A program made the position numbers and the translations under genes. From contig NZ_JXSK01000009.1 in NCBI RefSeq assembly GCF_001083805.1, positions 124,001-188,000 of the forward strand: 64,000 nucleotides of DNA, in the 5' to 3' direction. Origin of the DNA: Photorhabdus luminescens subsp. luminescens (GTDB taxonomy: Bacteria; Pseudomonadota; Gammaproteobacteria; Enterobacterales; Enterobacteriaceae). Below are positions 1-9,018 of this stretch, piece after piece. The notes under the pieces are model-generated. The model saw only the letters and a list, made by a program, of their open reading frames with translations. It searched no databases and was not told the origin of the DNA. The number at the start of each line of letters is the position of its first letter. Position 1 is the stretch's first letter.

Positions 1-1
1 T

Positions 2-241
2 CCTTCTTTAGGTAAGCCAGTTTTAGTGATGAGAAATACGACAGAAAGGCCAGAAGCAATCTCAGCAGGCACAGCAATATTAGTTGGAACAGAAATAGAA
101 AAAATTATTAACATCACATCTAATTTATTAGAAAATTACGAATTATATCTAGAATTAAGAACTATATGTAACCCTTACGGTGATGGAACAGCTGCAAAAC
201 AAATTTGTGAAATAATTTCAAAAGGAGAAATAATCCTATGA
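2..241 (+). CDS. UDP-N-acetylglucosamine 2-epimerase, C-terminal end (partial)
   Basis: The reading frame is open from base 2 and gives about 79 residues ending a WecB-type UDP-GlcNAc 2-epimerase. The motif PVLVMRNTTERPEA, then AGTAILVGT and NPYGDGTAAKQI, is the characteristic C-terminal signature of the family, which makes UDP-ManNAc in the cytosol for surface polysaccharide. The N-terminal part lies outside the window. Its stop overlaps the start of the next gene (ATGA at 238-241), so the two are translationally coupled within an O-antigen operon. It could be a ManNAc-specific or a modified-sugar epimerase; the fragment cannot separate these. Confidence 0.88.
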   Translation, partial: PSLGKPVLVMRNTTERPEAISAGTAILVGTEIEKIINITSNLLENYELYLELRTICNPYGDGTAAKQICEIISKGEIIL

Positions 242-1317
242 AAAAAATCTTAGTCCTCGTAGAGAATTATCCATCGTCAATTAACGTATACGCGATGTCC
301 TTTGTACATAGCCGTAATATTGAATATTCAAAATTAGGGATTGACGTACATGTATTAAACTTTTCAGCCACCGAGAATTATATCTTTGAAGGCATAACTG
401 TATATAATAAAAAAAATTTCAAGCAGAATAGTTTAGATGACTATGATTGTATTGTTTCACATGCTCCAAATATAAGACATCATTTAAATTTTTTATTTCT
501 AAAAATGCATAAGATAAAAAAGCTAGTTTTCATATTTCACGGGCACGAAACATTAAAAATAAATAAGTATTATCCATCTCCTTATCTATGGATATCAAAA
601 CAATCTACCATAAAAAAATACTCGCAAAATTTATATGATTATTTTAAGCTATTTTGTTTACGCTTTTTTATAAAAAAACATATGAGTAATCTACGATTGA
701 TTTTTGTCAGTAAATGGATGAAGAAACACAGTCTATCATGTTTAAATCTCAATATTGAAGAAAATGCATATATCATCAATAATTCTTCAAATATCATTTT
801 CTTCGAAAAATCTTTCGATATAAAATCAAGCAAAAAAGGTGATTTTGTCACAATTAGGCCATTAGATGGTAGTAAGTATAGTGTGGATTTAGTAGTAGCA
901 TTAGCTAAAAATAATCCGAATTACACCTTTACTATTTATGGAAAAGGTAACTTCTTCAAATACAATAAAAAACCTGAAAATGTTATTCATATAGAAACAT
1001 TTATTCACCAGAAAGATATACCTGATATACTAAACCAGTATAAAGCGGCAGTAATGCCAACTAGACTAGATGCCCAAGGTGTAATGATGTGTGAAATGGC
1101 AACCTATGGTATGCCTATAATTACATCTGATTTGCCTATATGTAAAGAGATGTTGAGTGATTTCAATTCATGTCTATTTATAAGTAATACTGATTTTCCC
1201 ACCTATAAGATAGATTTAGTCTTTATTAATCAGATCAATAAAGTCACTAAGAAAAATACCAAATTCTCTCCAACTGTTTTAGCAAAAGAAGAGTTACATG
1301 TTTTCTTTAAATCATAA
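238..1317 (+). CDS. Glycosyltransferase family 4-like protein (O-antigen)
   Basis: A 359-residue predicted cytosolic glycosyltransferase with a GT-B look. The C-terminal half holds the weakly conserved GT4 acceptor and donor features: a FTIYGKGNF strand, then MPTRLDAQGVMMCEMATYGMP, the usual position of the E-x7-E nucleotide-sugar motif. The gene overlaps the upstream epimerase by four bases. It is very AT-rich, as is typical of horizontally exchanged O-antigen genes. Sugar donor and acceptor cannot be told from sequence. Downstream the operon is interrupted by an IS30 relic, so this may now be the last gene of a transcript. Confidence 0.75.
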   Translation: MKKILVLVENYPSSINVYAMSFVHSRNIEYSKLGIDVHVLNFSATENYIFEGITVYNKKNFKQNSLDDYDCIVSHAPNIRHHLNFLFLKMHKIKKLVFIFHGHETLKINKYYPSPYLWISKQSTIKKYSQNLYDYFKLFCLRFFIKKHMSNLRLIFVSKWMKKHSLSCLNLNIEENAYIINNSSNIIFFEKSFDIKSSKKGDFVTIRPLDGSKYSVDLVVALAKNNPNYTFTIYGKGNFFKYNKKPENVIHIETFIHQKDIPDILNQYKAAVMPTRLDAQGVMMCEMATYGMPIITSDLPICKEMLSDFNSCLFISNTDFPTYKIDLVFINQINKVTKKNTKFSPTVLAKEELHVFFKS

Positions 1318-1520
1318 ACAAATTGGAATAGAAAAATTAATATTATAATAAATGGTCATTCATAATTAATGAAGAATACTATTACATAATTAAAAGTTTA
1401 TTAGAATATTACCATAAATATAGAATAGTATTTTGACTATAAGATTTCCGATATACTTTTTAATAGGCTAATCAAATACTTCTAAACCGAATTACATGCT
1501 CAAGGCGGATTCGCCTAACC

Positions 1521-1533
1521 TAATAAGTGCAAT
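1521..1533 (+). repeat. Left terminal inverted repeat of the IS30-type element
   Basis: TAATAAGTGCAAT, an exact reverse complement of the sequence at 2453-2465. Similarity stops immediately inside these 13 bases. Confidence 0.85.
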
Positions 1534-1593
1534 TTTCCAGAAAGGTGGTCAGTTGCTATAGTAGGCATCTTTCCCGCCACAGGAAAATGCACT

Positions 1594-2448
1594 ATGGCCT
1601 ATACATAACTGACTGAGACAGAAAGATACCCGATTTCCAGTTTAAAAAAAGCAGGTTTTTCACAGCGTTTCATTGCTGAGTCACTTAAGCGAAGCCCGTC
1701 GACCATCAGTAGAGAATTAGAAGCCCAGACATACTGCCCCGAACAGGCTCATTTAAAGGGATTGGCACGTCGTCATTTTGCTAAGAAAGCCGTGAAAATA
1801 ACACCAGCAGTAAAAAATGGATAAAACGGTTAATTTGGAAAGACTTAAGTTCTGAACAGGTGGCTGATTATTTGAAGCAACATAAAGGGATATTTTTGCA
1901 TCATGAGACGGTTTATAGACTGATTTATCAAGATAAAATAGAGGGTGTGATTTATGGCAACATCTGCGAATTGCCAGAAAACCCTATCGCAAACGCTATG
2001 GTTGCTACGAAAAAAGAGGCAAAATTAAAAAGATAAGCGCCCGGAAATCGTTGATAAAGAAGAGCGTATCGGCGACTAGGAAAGTGATACGATAATTAGG
2101 AAAGAGAAAAAAGTGTCTTATTAACCCTGGTTGACCGTAAAATGCTGTATACAATTATTGTTAAACTGGATGGCAAGCGGGCATCAGAAGTCACAAAAGC
2201 GGCGGTGAAAGTATTATATCCGTTAAAACAAAGGGTTAAGACTATCGCCTTGGGAAAGAGGGATCAATGAGAATATCAATGGGTCAATTAGACAATACTT
2301 TCCAAAGAAAACTGATTTTAATGAAGTCTCTTATCAGGAAATAAATTTTGTGGTAAACCAATTAAATCATCTCCCCCGAAAAACACGGGGTGGGAAAACA
2401 TCGAATGAATTATTTAAGGGTATACGAACATGTTTACTTCCAGATTAA
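1594..2448 (+). pseudogene. IS30-family transposase pseudogene
   Basis: Conceptual translation across frames gives the N-terminal helix-turn-helix (LTETERYPISSLKKAG, then SPSTISRELE), a middle part (SSEQVADYLKQHKGIFLHHE and VLLTLVDRKMLYTIIVKLDG) and the C-terminal ERGINENINGSIRQYFPKK that carries the catalytic Glu of the DDE triad. It is dead: a stop follows MAYT, frameshifts occur near 1821 and 1990-2040, the Trp after the first catalytic Asp has become TAG, and an internal deletion near 2250 removes the region of the second Asp. Confidence 0.88.
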
Positions 2449-2452
2449 CTAT

Positions 2453-2465
2453 ATTGCACTTATTA
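2453..2465 (-). repeat. Right terminal inverted repeat of the IS30-type element
   Basis: ATTGCACTTATTA, the exact reverse complement of 1521-1533. It ends 16 bases before the ATG of the next glycosyltransferase. TTGCAC inside it resembles an outward -35 hexamer, but no good -10 follows. Confidence 0.85.
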
Positions 2466-2481
2466 TGTGAATCTACCATCT

Positions 2482-3726
2482 ATGAATATATTATATATTA
2501 ACCATTATGCCGGAAGTCCAAAATATGGGATGGAATTTAGACCATATTACTTGGCACAGGAATGGCTGAAGTATGGGCATAAAACAACCATATTGGCATC
2601 CTCATTTTCCCATGTAAGAGCTAGGCAACCTAATGTAGGTAATAAGATTACTGAAGAGAATATTAATGGTATAAATTATATTTGGTATCCAACCCGGTTA
2701 TATAATGGGAACGGGATTTCTCGGGTAATGAACATTTTTTCTTTTTTATTTCAAGTTTTTCTAGATTTAAATAAGAAAAGGAATATTAATAAAATTAAAC
2801 CTGATGTTGTCATTGCTTCCAGTACATATCCATTAGATATATTGGTCGCGAAACATATAGCCAGGAAATCTGGGGCAAAGCTAATATATGAAGTTCACGA
2901 TTTATGGCCACTATCTCCTATTGAAATAGGAGGTATGTCCCCAAAGCATCCTTTCATAAGATTATGTCAATTTGCTGAAAATTTTGCTTATCGCCATTCA
3001 GATACTGTAATTTCGATGCTTCCCAATGTACATGCTCACATGAAAGCTCATGGCCTAGACTTAAAAAAGTTAAATATCATACCTAATGGTATAGTTGAAG
3101 AAGATTGGAATATTAAAAATATTTCTCCTATTACTTCTCATATTAGAGAAGTAATCGATTACTATAAATCAGAAAATAAAATTATTGTGGGTTATGCTGG
3201 ATCTCTTGGAAAACCTAATGCTATGAATTACCTTATTGATGCTGCAAAATTATTAGAAAATGAAAACTTTCATTTCCTATTAGTGGGCTCTGGATTAGAA
3301 AAAGGAAATCTAATAAAACAAGCTAATTTACTTAATTTAAGAAACATTACTTTTTGTGATCCAATACCTAAAACGCAGATCCCGTTTCTACTTCCATTAT
3401 TTGACATTGCCTATATAGGCTGGAATAGAAAATCTATATATAGATTTGGAATTTCACCGAATAAATTAATAGATTATATGATGGCGAAATGTATAGTATT
3501 ACATTCTGTAGAAGCTGGTAATGATATTGTTGCAGATGCAAATTGTGGATTATCTACCCTACCCGAATCTCCTCAAGCCATTGCAAATGGATTACTTAAA
3601 TTAAACAAACTCTCAAAGGAAAAGAAAATTGAATTAGGAAATAACGGTAAAAAATATGTATTGAAAAACCACACATATAATGTCCTATCAGAGAAATTTC
3701 TAAAAGCAATAATCAACCATGAATAA
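2482..3726 (+). CDS. Glycosyltransferase family 4 (O-antigen, WbuB/WcaI-like)
   Basis: A 414-residue GT-B glycosyltransferase starting MNILYINHYAGSPKYGMEFR, the usual N-terminus of the WbuB/WcaI-like GT4 group that transfers amino sugars during O-unit assembly. IVGYAGSLGKPNAMNYLIDA begins the donor-binding domain, and FGISPNKLIDYMMA is the Glu/Asp-rich nucleotide-sugar site. A GTG at 2467 gives five extra residues, but the family start is this ATG. No good ribosome-binding site is visible, because the IS30 relic ends just upstream and has probably replaced the native signal. It overlaps the following aminotransferase by eight bases. Confidence 0.85.
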   Translation: MNILYINHYAGSPKYGMEFRPYYLAQEWLKYGHKTTILASSFSHVRARQPNVGNKITEENINGINYIWYPTRLYNGNGISRVMNIFSFLFQVFLDLNKKRNINKIKPDVVIASSTYPLDILVAKHIARKSGAKLIYEVHDLWPLSPIEIGGMSPKHPFIRLCQFAENFAYRHSDTVISMLPNVHAHMKAHGLDLKKLNIIPNGIVEEDWNIKNISPITSHIREVIDYYKSENKIIVGYAGSLGKPNAMNYLIDAAKLLENENFHFLLVGSGLEKGNLIKQANLLNLRNITFCDPIPKTQIPFLLPLFDIAYIGWNRKSIYRFGISPNKLIDYMMAKCIVLHSVEAGNDIVADANCGLSTLPESPQAIANGLLKLNKLSKEKKIELGNNGKKYVLKNHTYNVLSEKFLKAIINHE

Positions 3727-4876
3727 TAAATTCCTTCCTTTCGCATTACCTGAAATTGGACAATCTGAAATTGATGAAGTCATCGACTCACTTAAAACAG
3801 GTTGGATAACCACCGGGCCTAAGGCCAGAAGATTTGAACAAGATTTTGCGCAATATTTAGATTCTGATGTTGAAGCCATTGCGGTAAGTTCAGCAACGGC
3901 GGGATTGCATTTAGCGTTGGAAGCCATTGGTATTCAGCCGGGTGATGAAGTTATCGTTCCTACCTACACCTTTACGGCAACCGCAGAAGTTGTCCGTTAT
4001 CTGGGAGCTCACCCTATTTTTGTCGATTCTTTACCTGACAGCCTGAATATTGATCCAACAGCAATAGAAAAAGCCATAACCGCCAAAACTAAAGCGATTA
4101 TGCCGGTACACTTTGCGGGGTTATCCTGTGATATGGATGCCATCATTGGGATAGCTAAAAAATTTAATCTGCGAGTCATTGAAGATGCCGCCCATTCCTT
4201 TCCGACTTTATACAAGGGAAAGAAAATTGGCACGCTAGACACCGATGTCACTGTGTTCAGCTTCTACGCGAATAAAACGATGACGACAGCAGAAGGTGGC
4301 ATGCTAGTCTCCAGACATCCAGATATCATAAAAAGAGCAAAAATAATGCGTCTCCACGGCATTAGCAAAGACGCCTTTGATAGATATCAATCTAAAATAC
4401 CTGCCTGGTATTATGAAGTGATTGAACCAGGCTACAAATATAACATGCCCGATATTTGTGCTGCCATTGGTATTCACCAATTGCAGAAAATAGACTCTTT
4501 TCAGAAGAAAAGAGAAACAATGGCCAAATTTTATGATAATGAATTAAAAGACCTGCCCATTACCTTACCCACAAAACCCAAAGAACCTAATAGTCAACAC
4601 GCTTGGCATTTATACACTATTAGACTAAATGATGAAGTCAAAATATCAAGAGATGACTTTATTATAAAAATGGCAGAAAAAAATATCGGCTGTTCTGTCC
4701 ATTTTATTCCACTACATAAACAACCAATATGGAAAAATAGCTACTCTCTAGATAAAAATAATTTCCCCATAGCGGAAGAAAGTTTTAAAAGGATTGTATC
4801 TATTCCTTTATATACAAAAATGACAAAAGAAGACCAAATCTATGTTGTCAACGCAATTAAAGAGATTATTGAATAA
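3719..4876 (+). CDS. DegT/DnrJ/EryC1-family sugar aminotransferase
   Basis: A 385-residue PLP-dependent aminotransferase of the WbpE/PglE/ArnB type, expected to aminate a UDP-linked 4-keto sugar in the cytosol. Visible marks are ATAGLHLALEAIG (phosphate binding), VIEDAAHSFPTLYKGKKIGT (the Asp that pairs with the pyridine nitrogen) and FSFYANKTMTTAEGGM with the Schiff-base lysine at K186. Together with the PglF-like dehydratase at 5498 and the sugar transferase at 4877 it forms the classic set for making and loading a 4-amino-4,6-dideoxy-HexNAc (bacillosamine- or FucNAc4N-like) first sugar. The exact product is inferred. From about here base composition is slightly less AT-rich than in the preceding genes. 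Confidence 0.9.
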   Translation: MNNKFLPFALPEIGQSEIDEVIDSLKTGWITTGPKARRFEQDFAQYLDSDVEAIAVSSATAGLHLALEAIGIQPGDEVIVPTYTFTATAEVVRYLGAHPIFVDSLPDSLNIDPTAIEKAITAKTKAIMPVHFAGLSCDMDAIIGIAKKFNLRVIEDAAHSFPTLYKGKKIGTLDTDVTVFSFYANKTMTTAEGGMLVSRHPDIIKRAKIMRLHGISKDAFDRYQSKIPAWYYEVIEPGYKYNMPDICAAIGIHQLQKIDSFQKKRETMAKFYDNELKDLPITLPTKPKEPNSQHAWHLYTIRLNDEVKISRDDFIIKMAEKNIGCSVHFIPLHKQPIWKNSYSLDKNNFPIAEESFKRIVSIPLYTKMTKEDQIYVVNAIKEIIE

Positions 4877-5488
4877 ATGAAAATAACGTATTCAATTATA
4901 AAAAGAATTTTTGATTTAATCTTATCTTCAATTGGGTTAGTTTTCCTTTCTCCCGTTTTAATTATGATAGCTATTTGGATAAAAATGGACTCAAAAGGGC
5001 CCATTTTTTTTAGGCAAAAACGTGTAGGCCAATATAATAAGTCTTTTTATATTCACAAATTCAGAAGTATGGCTACTGGATCAGAACAAAAAGGACAACT
5101 CACTATAGGTAATGATCTCCGTGTTACAAAATCTGGAAAATTTATACGCAAATATAAAATTGATGAATTAGCACAGCTCATTGATGTCATCCAAGGAAAA
5201 ATGAGCTTAGTTGGCCCTAGACCCGAAGTCCCACAATTTATGAACAAATATCCAGATGATGTAAGAAATAAAATATTATCTGTGAAACCCGGTATAACAG
5301 ATTTAGCCTCCATAGAAATGATCGATGAAAATCAGATATTAAGTAGATATGAAGATCCTCATCAGGCATATATCGATATTATTATGCCGATTAAAACCAA
5401 GTATTACTTAGAATACATTGATAATAATTCACTATTATATGACCTGAGAATTATTTTTAAAACATTTTATAAAATAGTTTTTAGGTAA
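4877..5488 (+). CDS. Initiating undecaprenyl-phosphate sugar transferase (PglC/WbaP type)
   Basis: A 203-residue monotopic phosphoglycosyltransferase. One hydrophobic N-terminal hairpin (about residues 12-34) is followed by GPIFFRQKRVGQYNKSFYIHKFRSM, the basic catalytic entry, and KYKIDELAQLIDVIQGKMSLVGPRPEVP, which contains the DE dyad and the PRPE signature. It transfers a sugar-1-phosphate from the UDP-sugar to undecaprenyl phosphate at the inner membrane and so starts O-unit synthesis. Length matches the short PglC form without the extra WbaP domain. It starts directly after the aminotransferase stop. The likely substrate is the amino sugar made by its neighbours. Confidence 0.92.
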   Translation: MKITYSIIKRIFDLILSSIGLVFLSPVLIMIAIWIKMDSKGPIFFRQKRVGQYNKSFYIHKFRSMATGSEQKGQLTIGNDLRVTKSGKFIRKYKIDELAQLIDVIQGKMSLVGPRPEVPQFMNKYPDDVRNKILSVKPGITDLASIEMIDENQILSRYEDPHQAYIDIIMPIKTKYYLEYIDNNSLLYDLRIIFKTFYKIVFR

Positions 5489-5497
5489 TTAAAAACC

Positions 5498-7372
5498 ATG
5501 AATAAAAGAATAGTTTTCAACCGAGATAGATTAATAAAGACCGTGATTCTTCTAGCAGTAGATATACTGATGATCAGTATTTCATATTGGCTAAGCATGT
5601 GGTTACGTCTTGATAGAGAAGTACCAATCTATAGCTTACAACATTGGCTAGCTATTATATTCACCATACCTTGCACACTATTTATTTTCTTAAAAATTGG
5701 ATTCTATAGATCTATAATAAAATATGTTAATATGAGTATATTAAAATGGGCTATCGTTGGTTCATTTCTATCTTCTCTATTATTGTCTTCAATTTCTTTA
5801 TATCAGCAAGCATTTTTACCCAGAACTGTACCTATTATTTATTTATCTTTTCTGGTAATATCACTCTGTGGTACAAGGTTTTTATACCGAACGCTACGTA
5901 ATATATTAAAAGATAAAGGCTCACCAGTGATTATATATGGAGCAGGGGAATCTGGCCGGCAACTTTTACCCATATTAAAAGAACATAGAGAATTTAACCC
6001 TATTGCTTTTATTGATGACAACACTAAATTACATGATTTATCTATTCTTGGGGTTTGTGTTTTTCCTCCAGAAAAAATAACATATTTAGTAGAAAAGTAT
6101 AGTATAAAGAAAATATTACTCGCTATACCCAGTGCTTCAATATCTGATAGAAAGAAGATACTTGAAAGACTCCAAAAAGAACATTGTGAAATACTCACAA
6201 TTCCAAGCTTCAATGACCTGGTTGAAGGAAAAGCACAAATAAATATACTCAAACGAGTTTCTATCGATGACCTTTTAGGAAGAGCACAAGTTAACCCATT
6301 ACAAGATTTACTGAGCAAAAACATTAGAAATAAAAATGTCCTTATAACAGGCGCTGGCGGCTCAATAGGTTCAGAGCTATGCAGGCAAATTATAACCCAA
6401 TCTCCCTCTCAGATGATATTATTTGAGTTAACTGAGTACTGTCTTTATTCAATAGAAAAAGAGCTACAAGAAATAAATCTAAAAAGAGCATTTAATATAA
6501 CCATTATTCCAATTTTAGGTGATATAAAAGACTCAGATAAGATAAATAAGATAATAAACAAATTCAACATTAACACAATATATCATGCGGCTGCATATAA
6601 ACACGTTCCCCTTGTAGAAATGAATACCATAGAGGGCATTAATAATAATATTTTTGGTACCCTCTCACTTGCCAAGGCTGCCACAAATCAAAAAGTTGAT
6701 AAATTCGTATTAATATCTACCGATAAAGCCGTTCGCCCGACAAATACAATGGGAGCAACTAAAAGATTTGCAGAGCTTATACTACAAGCCTTTGCTAAAG
6801 AGAATAGTTATACAAAATTTTCAATTGTCCGCTTTGGCAACGTTCTTGGTTCATCCGGTTCCGTTGTCCCCCTGTTCGAGAAACAAATAAAAAGTGGTGG
6901 ACCGATAACCCTCACCCACAAAGAGATCACCCGGTACTTCATGACAATCCCAGAAGCCGCCCAATTAGTCATCCAGGCCGGGGCACTGGGCAATAATGGC
7001 GATGTTTTTGTTCTGGATATGGGAGAATCAGTAAAAATTTATGATCTCGCCCGAAAAATGATCCATCTTTCCGGACTGACAGCGAAAGATGAAACCAATC
7101 CTCATGGCGATATCGAGATCAAAATTACCGGATTAAGACCTGGTGAAAAACTTTATGAAGAGCTCTTAATTGGTGATAATGTTTCTGGCACCAATCACCC
7201 AAGAATAATGACAGCCAATGAAGTTTTTCTGACCTGGGATAAATTAAATCCGCTATTAAGTGACCTAAAATTATCTTGTGAGAATTATGATTTTGAAAAT
7301 ATTAGGAAGATCCTTATCGACTCCCCCATTGATTTTCATCCCAAAGATCACATTTACGATATTTTAAAGTAG
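5498..7372 (+). CDS. UDP-HexNAc 4,6-dehydratase, membrane-anchored (WbpM/PglF/FlaA1-like)
   Basis: A 624-residue protein: about four membrane helices in residues 10-120, a first Rossmann domain (VIIYGAGESGRQLLP) and a second SDR domain (VLITGAGGSIGSELC). The usual SDR tyrosine is replaced in STDKAVRPTNTMGATKRFAE by Met, with Lys four residues on, as is normal for this 4,6-dehydratase group. It converts UDP-GlcNAc to UDP-4-keto-6-deoxy-HexNAc. Full family length. It lies nine bases after the sugar transferase and supplies the keto sugar for the aminotransferase upstream. Base composition becomes less AT-rich after about 6800, perhaps a recombination joint. Confidence 0.93.
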   Translation: MNKRIVFNRDRLIKTVILLAVDILMISISYWLSMWLRLDREVPIYSLQHWLAIIFTIPCTLFIFLKIGFYRSIIKYVNMSILKWAIVGSFLSSLLLSSISLYQQAFLPRTVPIIYLSFLVISLCGTRFLYRTLRNILKDKGSPVIIYGAGESGRQLLPILKEHREFNPIAFIDDNTKLHDLSILGVCVFPPEKITYLVEKYSIKKILLAIPSASISDRKKILERLQKEHCEILTIPSFNDLVEGKAQINILKRVSIDDLLGRAQVNPLQDLLSKNIRNKNVLITGAGGSIGSELCRQIITQSPSQMILFELTEYCLYSIEKELQEINLKRAFNITIIPILGDIKDSDKINKIINKFNINTIYHAAAYKHVPLVEMNTIEGINNNIFGTLSLAKAATNQKVDKFVLISTDKAVRPTNTMGATKRFAELILQAFAKENSYTKFSIVRFGNVLGSSGSVVPLFEKQIKSGGPITLTHKEITRYFMTIPEAAQLVIQAGALGNNGDVFVLDMGESVKIYDLARKMIHLSGLTAKDETNPHGDIEIKITGLRPGEKLYEELLIGDNVSGTNHPRIMTANEVFLTWDKLNPLLSDLKLSCENYDFENIRKILIDSPIDFHPKDHIYDILK

Positions 7373-7408
7373 TATCTAAGCCTTCTAACCCACTAAAATA
7401 GAAATAAT

Positions 7409-8437
7409 ATGACCATATTAATCACCGGTGGAGCTGGCTACATCGGCTCACACGCAGTATTAGCGCTTCTGGAAAGAGGAGCTGATGTTGTTGTTATCGA
7501 TAATCTTTTCAATTCATCACCAGAATCTCTTCATAGAGTTGAGAAACTCACTGGCAAATCAGTGAGATTTTATCAAGGTGATATGCTTGATTTGAATTTA
7601 TTGCATAAGATTTTCCAAGAAAATAAAATTGAAACCGTTATCCATTTCGCAGGTTTAAAAGCAGTTGGCGAATCCACCAGAAAGCCTCTTGAGTATTATC
7701 AAAACAATGTTACTGGTACTTTGGTTCTGTTGCAGGCTATGCACACTAATGGCGTACATCAGCTGATTTTCAGTTCATCCGCAACGGTTTATGGTGATCC
7801 TGAATTTGTACCACTCACGGAAAATGCTAAAGTTGGTGGTACAACTAACCCTTATGGCACCTCCAAGCTAATGGTTGAGCAAATTCTAAAAGATTTTGCC
7901 GCTGCCGAACCAAGTTTCAAAATCACCAGTCTAAGATATTTCAATCCTGTTGGTGCTCATCCATCAGGTATAATTGGCGAAGATCCTAACGGTATTCCCA
8001 ATAACCTGTTACCTTATATCACTCAAGTTGCTATTGATCGTCTGGAATGTTTATCAGTGTATGGCAACGATTACCCAACTAAAGACGGCACCGGTGTTCG
8101 CGATTATATTCATGTGATGGATTTGGCTGAAGGCCATATTGCCGCTATTGACTATCTGAATAAGCAGCCATCCTATGAAGTTTTTAATTTAGGAACAGGT
8201 GCTGGTTACTCTGTACTTGAACTACTTCATGCTTTTGAAAAAGCATCAGGTAAAGATATTCCATATAAAATTACAGATAGACGTCCTGGGGATATTGCTG
8301 AGTGTTGGTCTGATCCGTCCAGAGCTCGCAATATCCTTGGCTGGCAAGCAACACGCAATATTGATGATATGATGCGTGATAGTTGGAATTGGCAGAAGAA
8401 TAATCCTCATGGTTTTCGCTCAGGGGAAAAACGCTAA
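7409..8437 (+). CDS. galE: UDP-glucose 4-epimerase
   Basis: 342 residues, the standard GalE length. The NAD-binding motif [16 protein letters not shown] is at the N-terminus, the catalytic Ser lies in [10 protein letters not shown] and the Tyr/Lys pair in [25 protein letters not shown] and [12 protein letters not shown] are typical of the family. It interconverts UDP-Glc and UDP-Gal (some members also UDP-GlcNAc and UDP-GalNAc) to feed O-antigen and core synthesis. It is the last intact gene of the O-antigen block and is followed by an ISAs1 relic. Confidence 0.95.
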   Translation: MTILITGGAGYIGSHAVLALLERGADVVVIDNLFNSSPESLHRVEKLTGKSVRFYQGDMLDLNLLHKIFQENKIETVIHFAGLKAVGESTRKPLEYYQNNVTGTLVLLQAMHTNGVHQLIFSSSATVYGDPEFVPLTENAKVGGTTNPYGTSKLMVEQILKDFAAAEPSFKITSLRYFNPVGAHPSGIIGEDPNGIPNNLLPYITQVAIDRLECLSVYGNDYPTKDGTGVRDYIHVMDLAEGHIAAIDYLNKQPSYEVFNLGTGAGYSVLELLHAFEKASGKDIPYKITDRRPGDIAECWSDPSRARNILGWQATRNIDDMMRDSWNWQKNNPHGFRSGEKR

Positions 8438-8500
8438 AAGCCTTTTACGATTGATTTAGCAACCACTCGGTTACTCACAATCTTAGCCAGAACAGCAAAT

Positions 8501-8910
8501 AACTATAAGCTGGCAGATATTCTGCCGTTAATAATTGTGACGTTATTTTGCTGGCGCCAAAGACTGGGGAGAAATTGAAGATTTTGGTGTCGAACGTTGA
8601 GGATAGTTAAAGCAATAGAGTGAATTTGAACAGGGTATTCCAACTTATGACACAAAAAGCCGTTTCAACTCCGAACAGTTCCAAAAGTGTTTCATTGAAT
8701 GGATGAATATTTACCGTTAACTAACGAAGAACTCTGGGGGTACCACAGATGGAAAAACCGTTAGGCGCTCCCAATTCAAGTAGAGTTGCTATCTCGTATA
8801 AAACATATTGCAGTGAATATACTGAATAACACGAAAATGTTTAAGGAGAAACTGATACAAAAACAACGATGAATACAGCCTATCTATCTGAAATTCCTGC
8901 TAAGCAAGCC
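8501..8910 (+). pseudogene. ISAs1-family transposase relic
   Basis: Fragments in several frames match the order of an ISAs1-type transposase: NYKLADILPLIIVTLF, AGAKDWGEIEDFGVER, GIPTYDTKSRFNSEQFQKCF then IEWM, TTDGKTVRRSQFK, and the C-terminal HIAVNILNNTKMFKEKL then MNTAYLSE. Multiple stops, frameshifts and a large internal deletion make it dead. The remainder of the 581-bp gap between galE and the methyltransferase is AT-rich with no other gene seen. No terminal repeats could be recognised. Confidence 0.72.
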
Positions 8911-9018
8911 CTCCCGTAATCTTTTCCTAAAATACCATCATTAAAAAATAATCTATCACTAGATCTTAATAATTCACTATAAAAGTATTATTAAAATAAT
9001 TAATCTATTGGTCATTTT

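Larger units (their letters stand above)
1521..2465 (+). mobile_element. Defective IS30-family insertion sequence
   Basis: About 945 bp bounded by perfect 13-bp terminal inverted repeats and filled by a broken IS30-type transposase. It sits between two glycosyltransferase genes of the O-antigen operon. No convincing target duplication is visible beside the ends, as expected for an old insertion with a 2-3 bp duplication or a later rearrangement. The 200 bp before it (1318-1520) are AT-rich with nothing recognisable. Confidence 0.85.

Noticed and set aside
2433-2477. Outward promoter at the right end of the IS30 relic
   Set aside because: TTGCAC in the terminal repeat looks like a -35, but no acceptable -10 lies 16-18 bases further.
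5839-6324. 161-codon minus-strand frame opposite the WbpM-like gene
   Set aside because: Shadow frame in a low-GC gene with no domain or ribosome-binding site.
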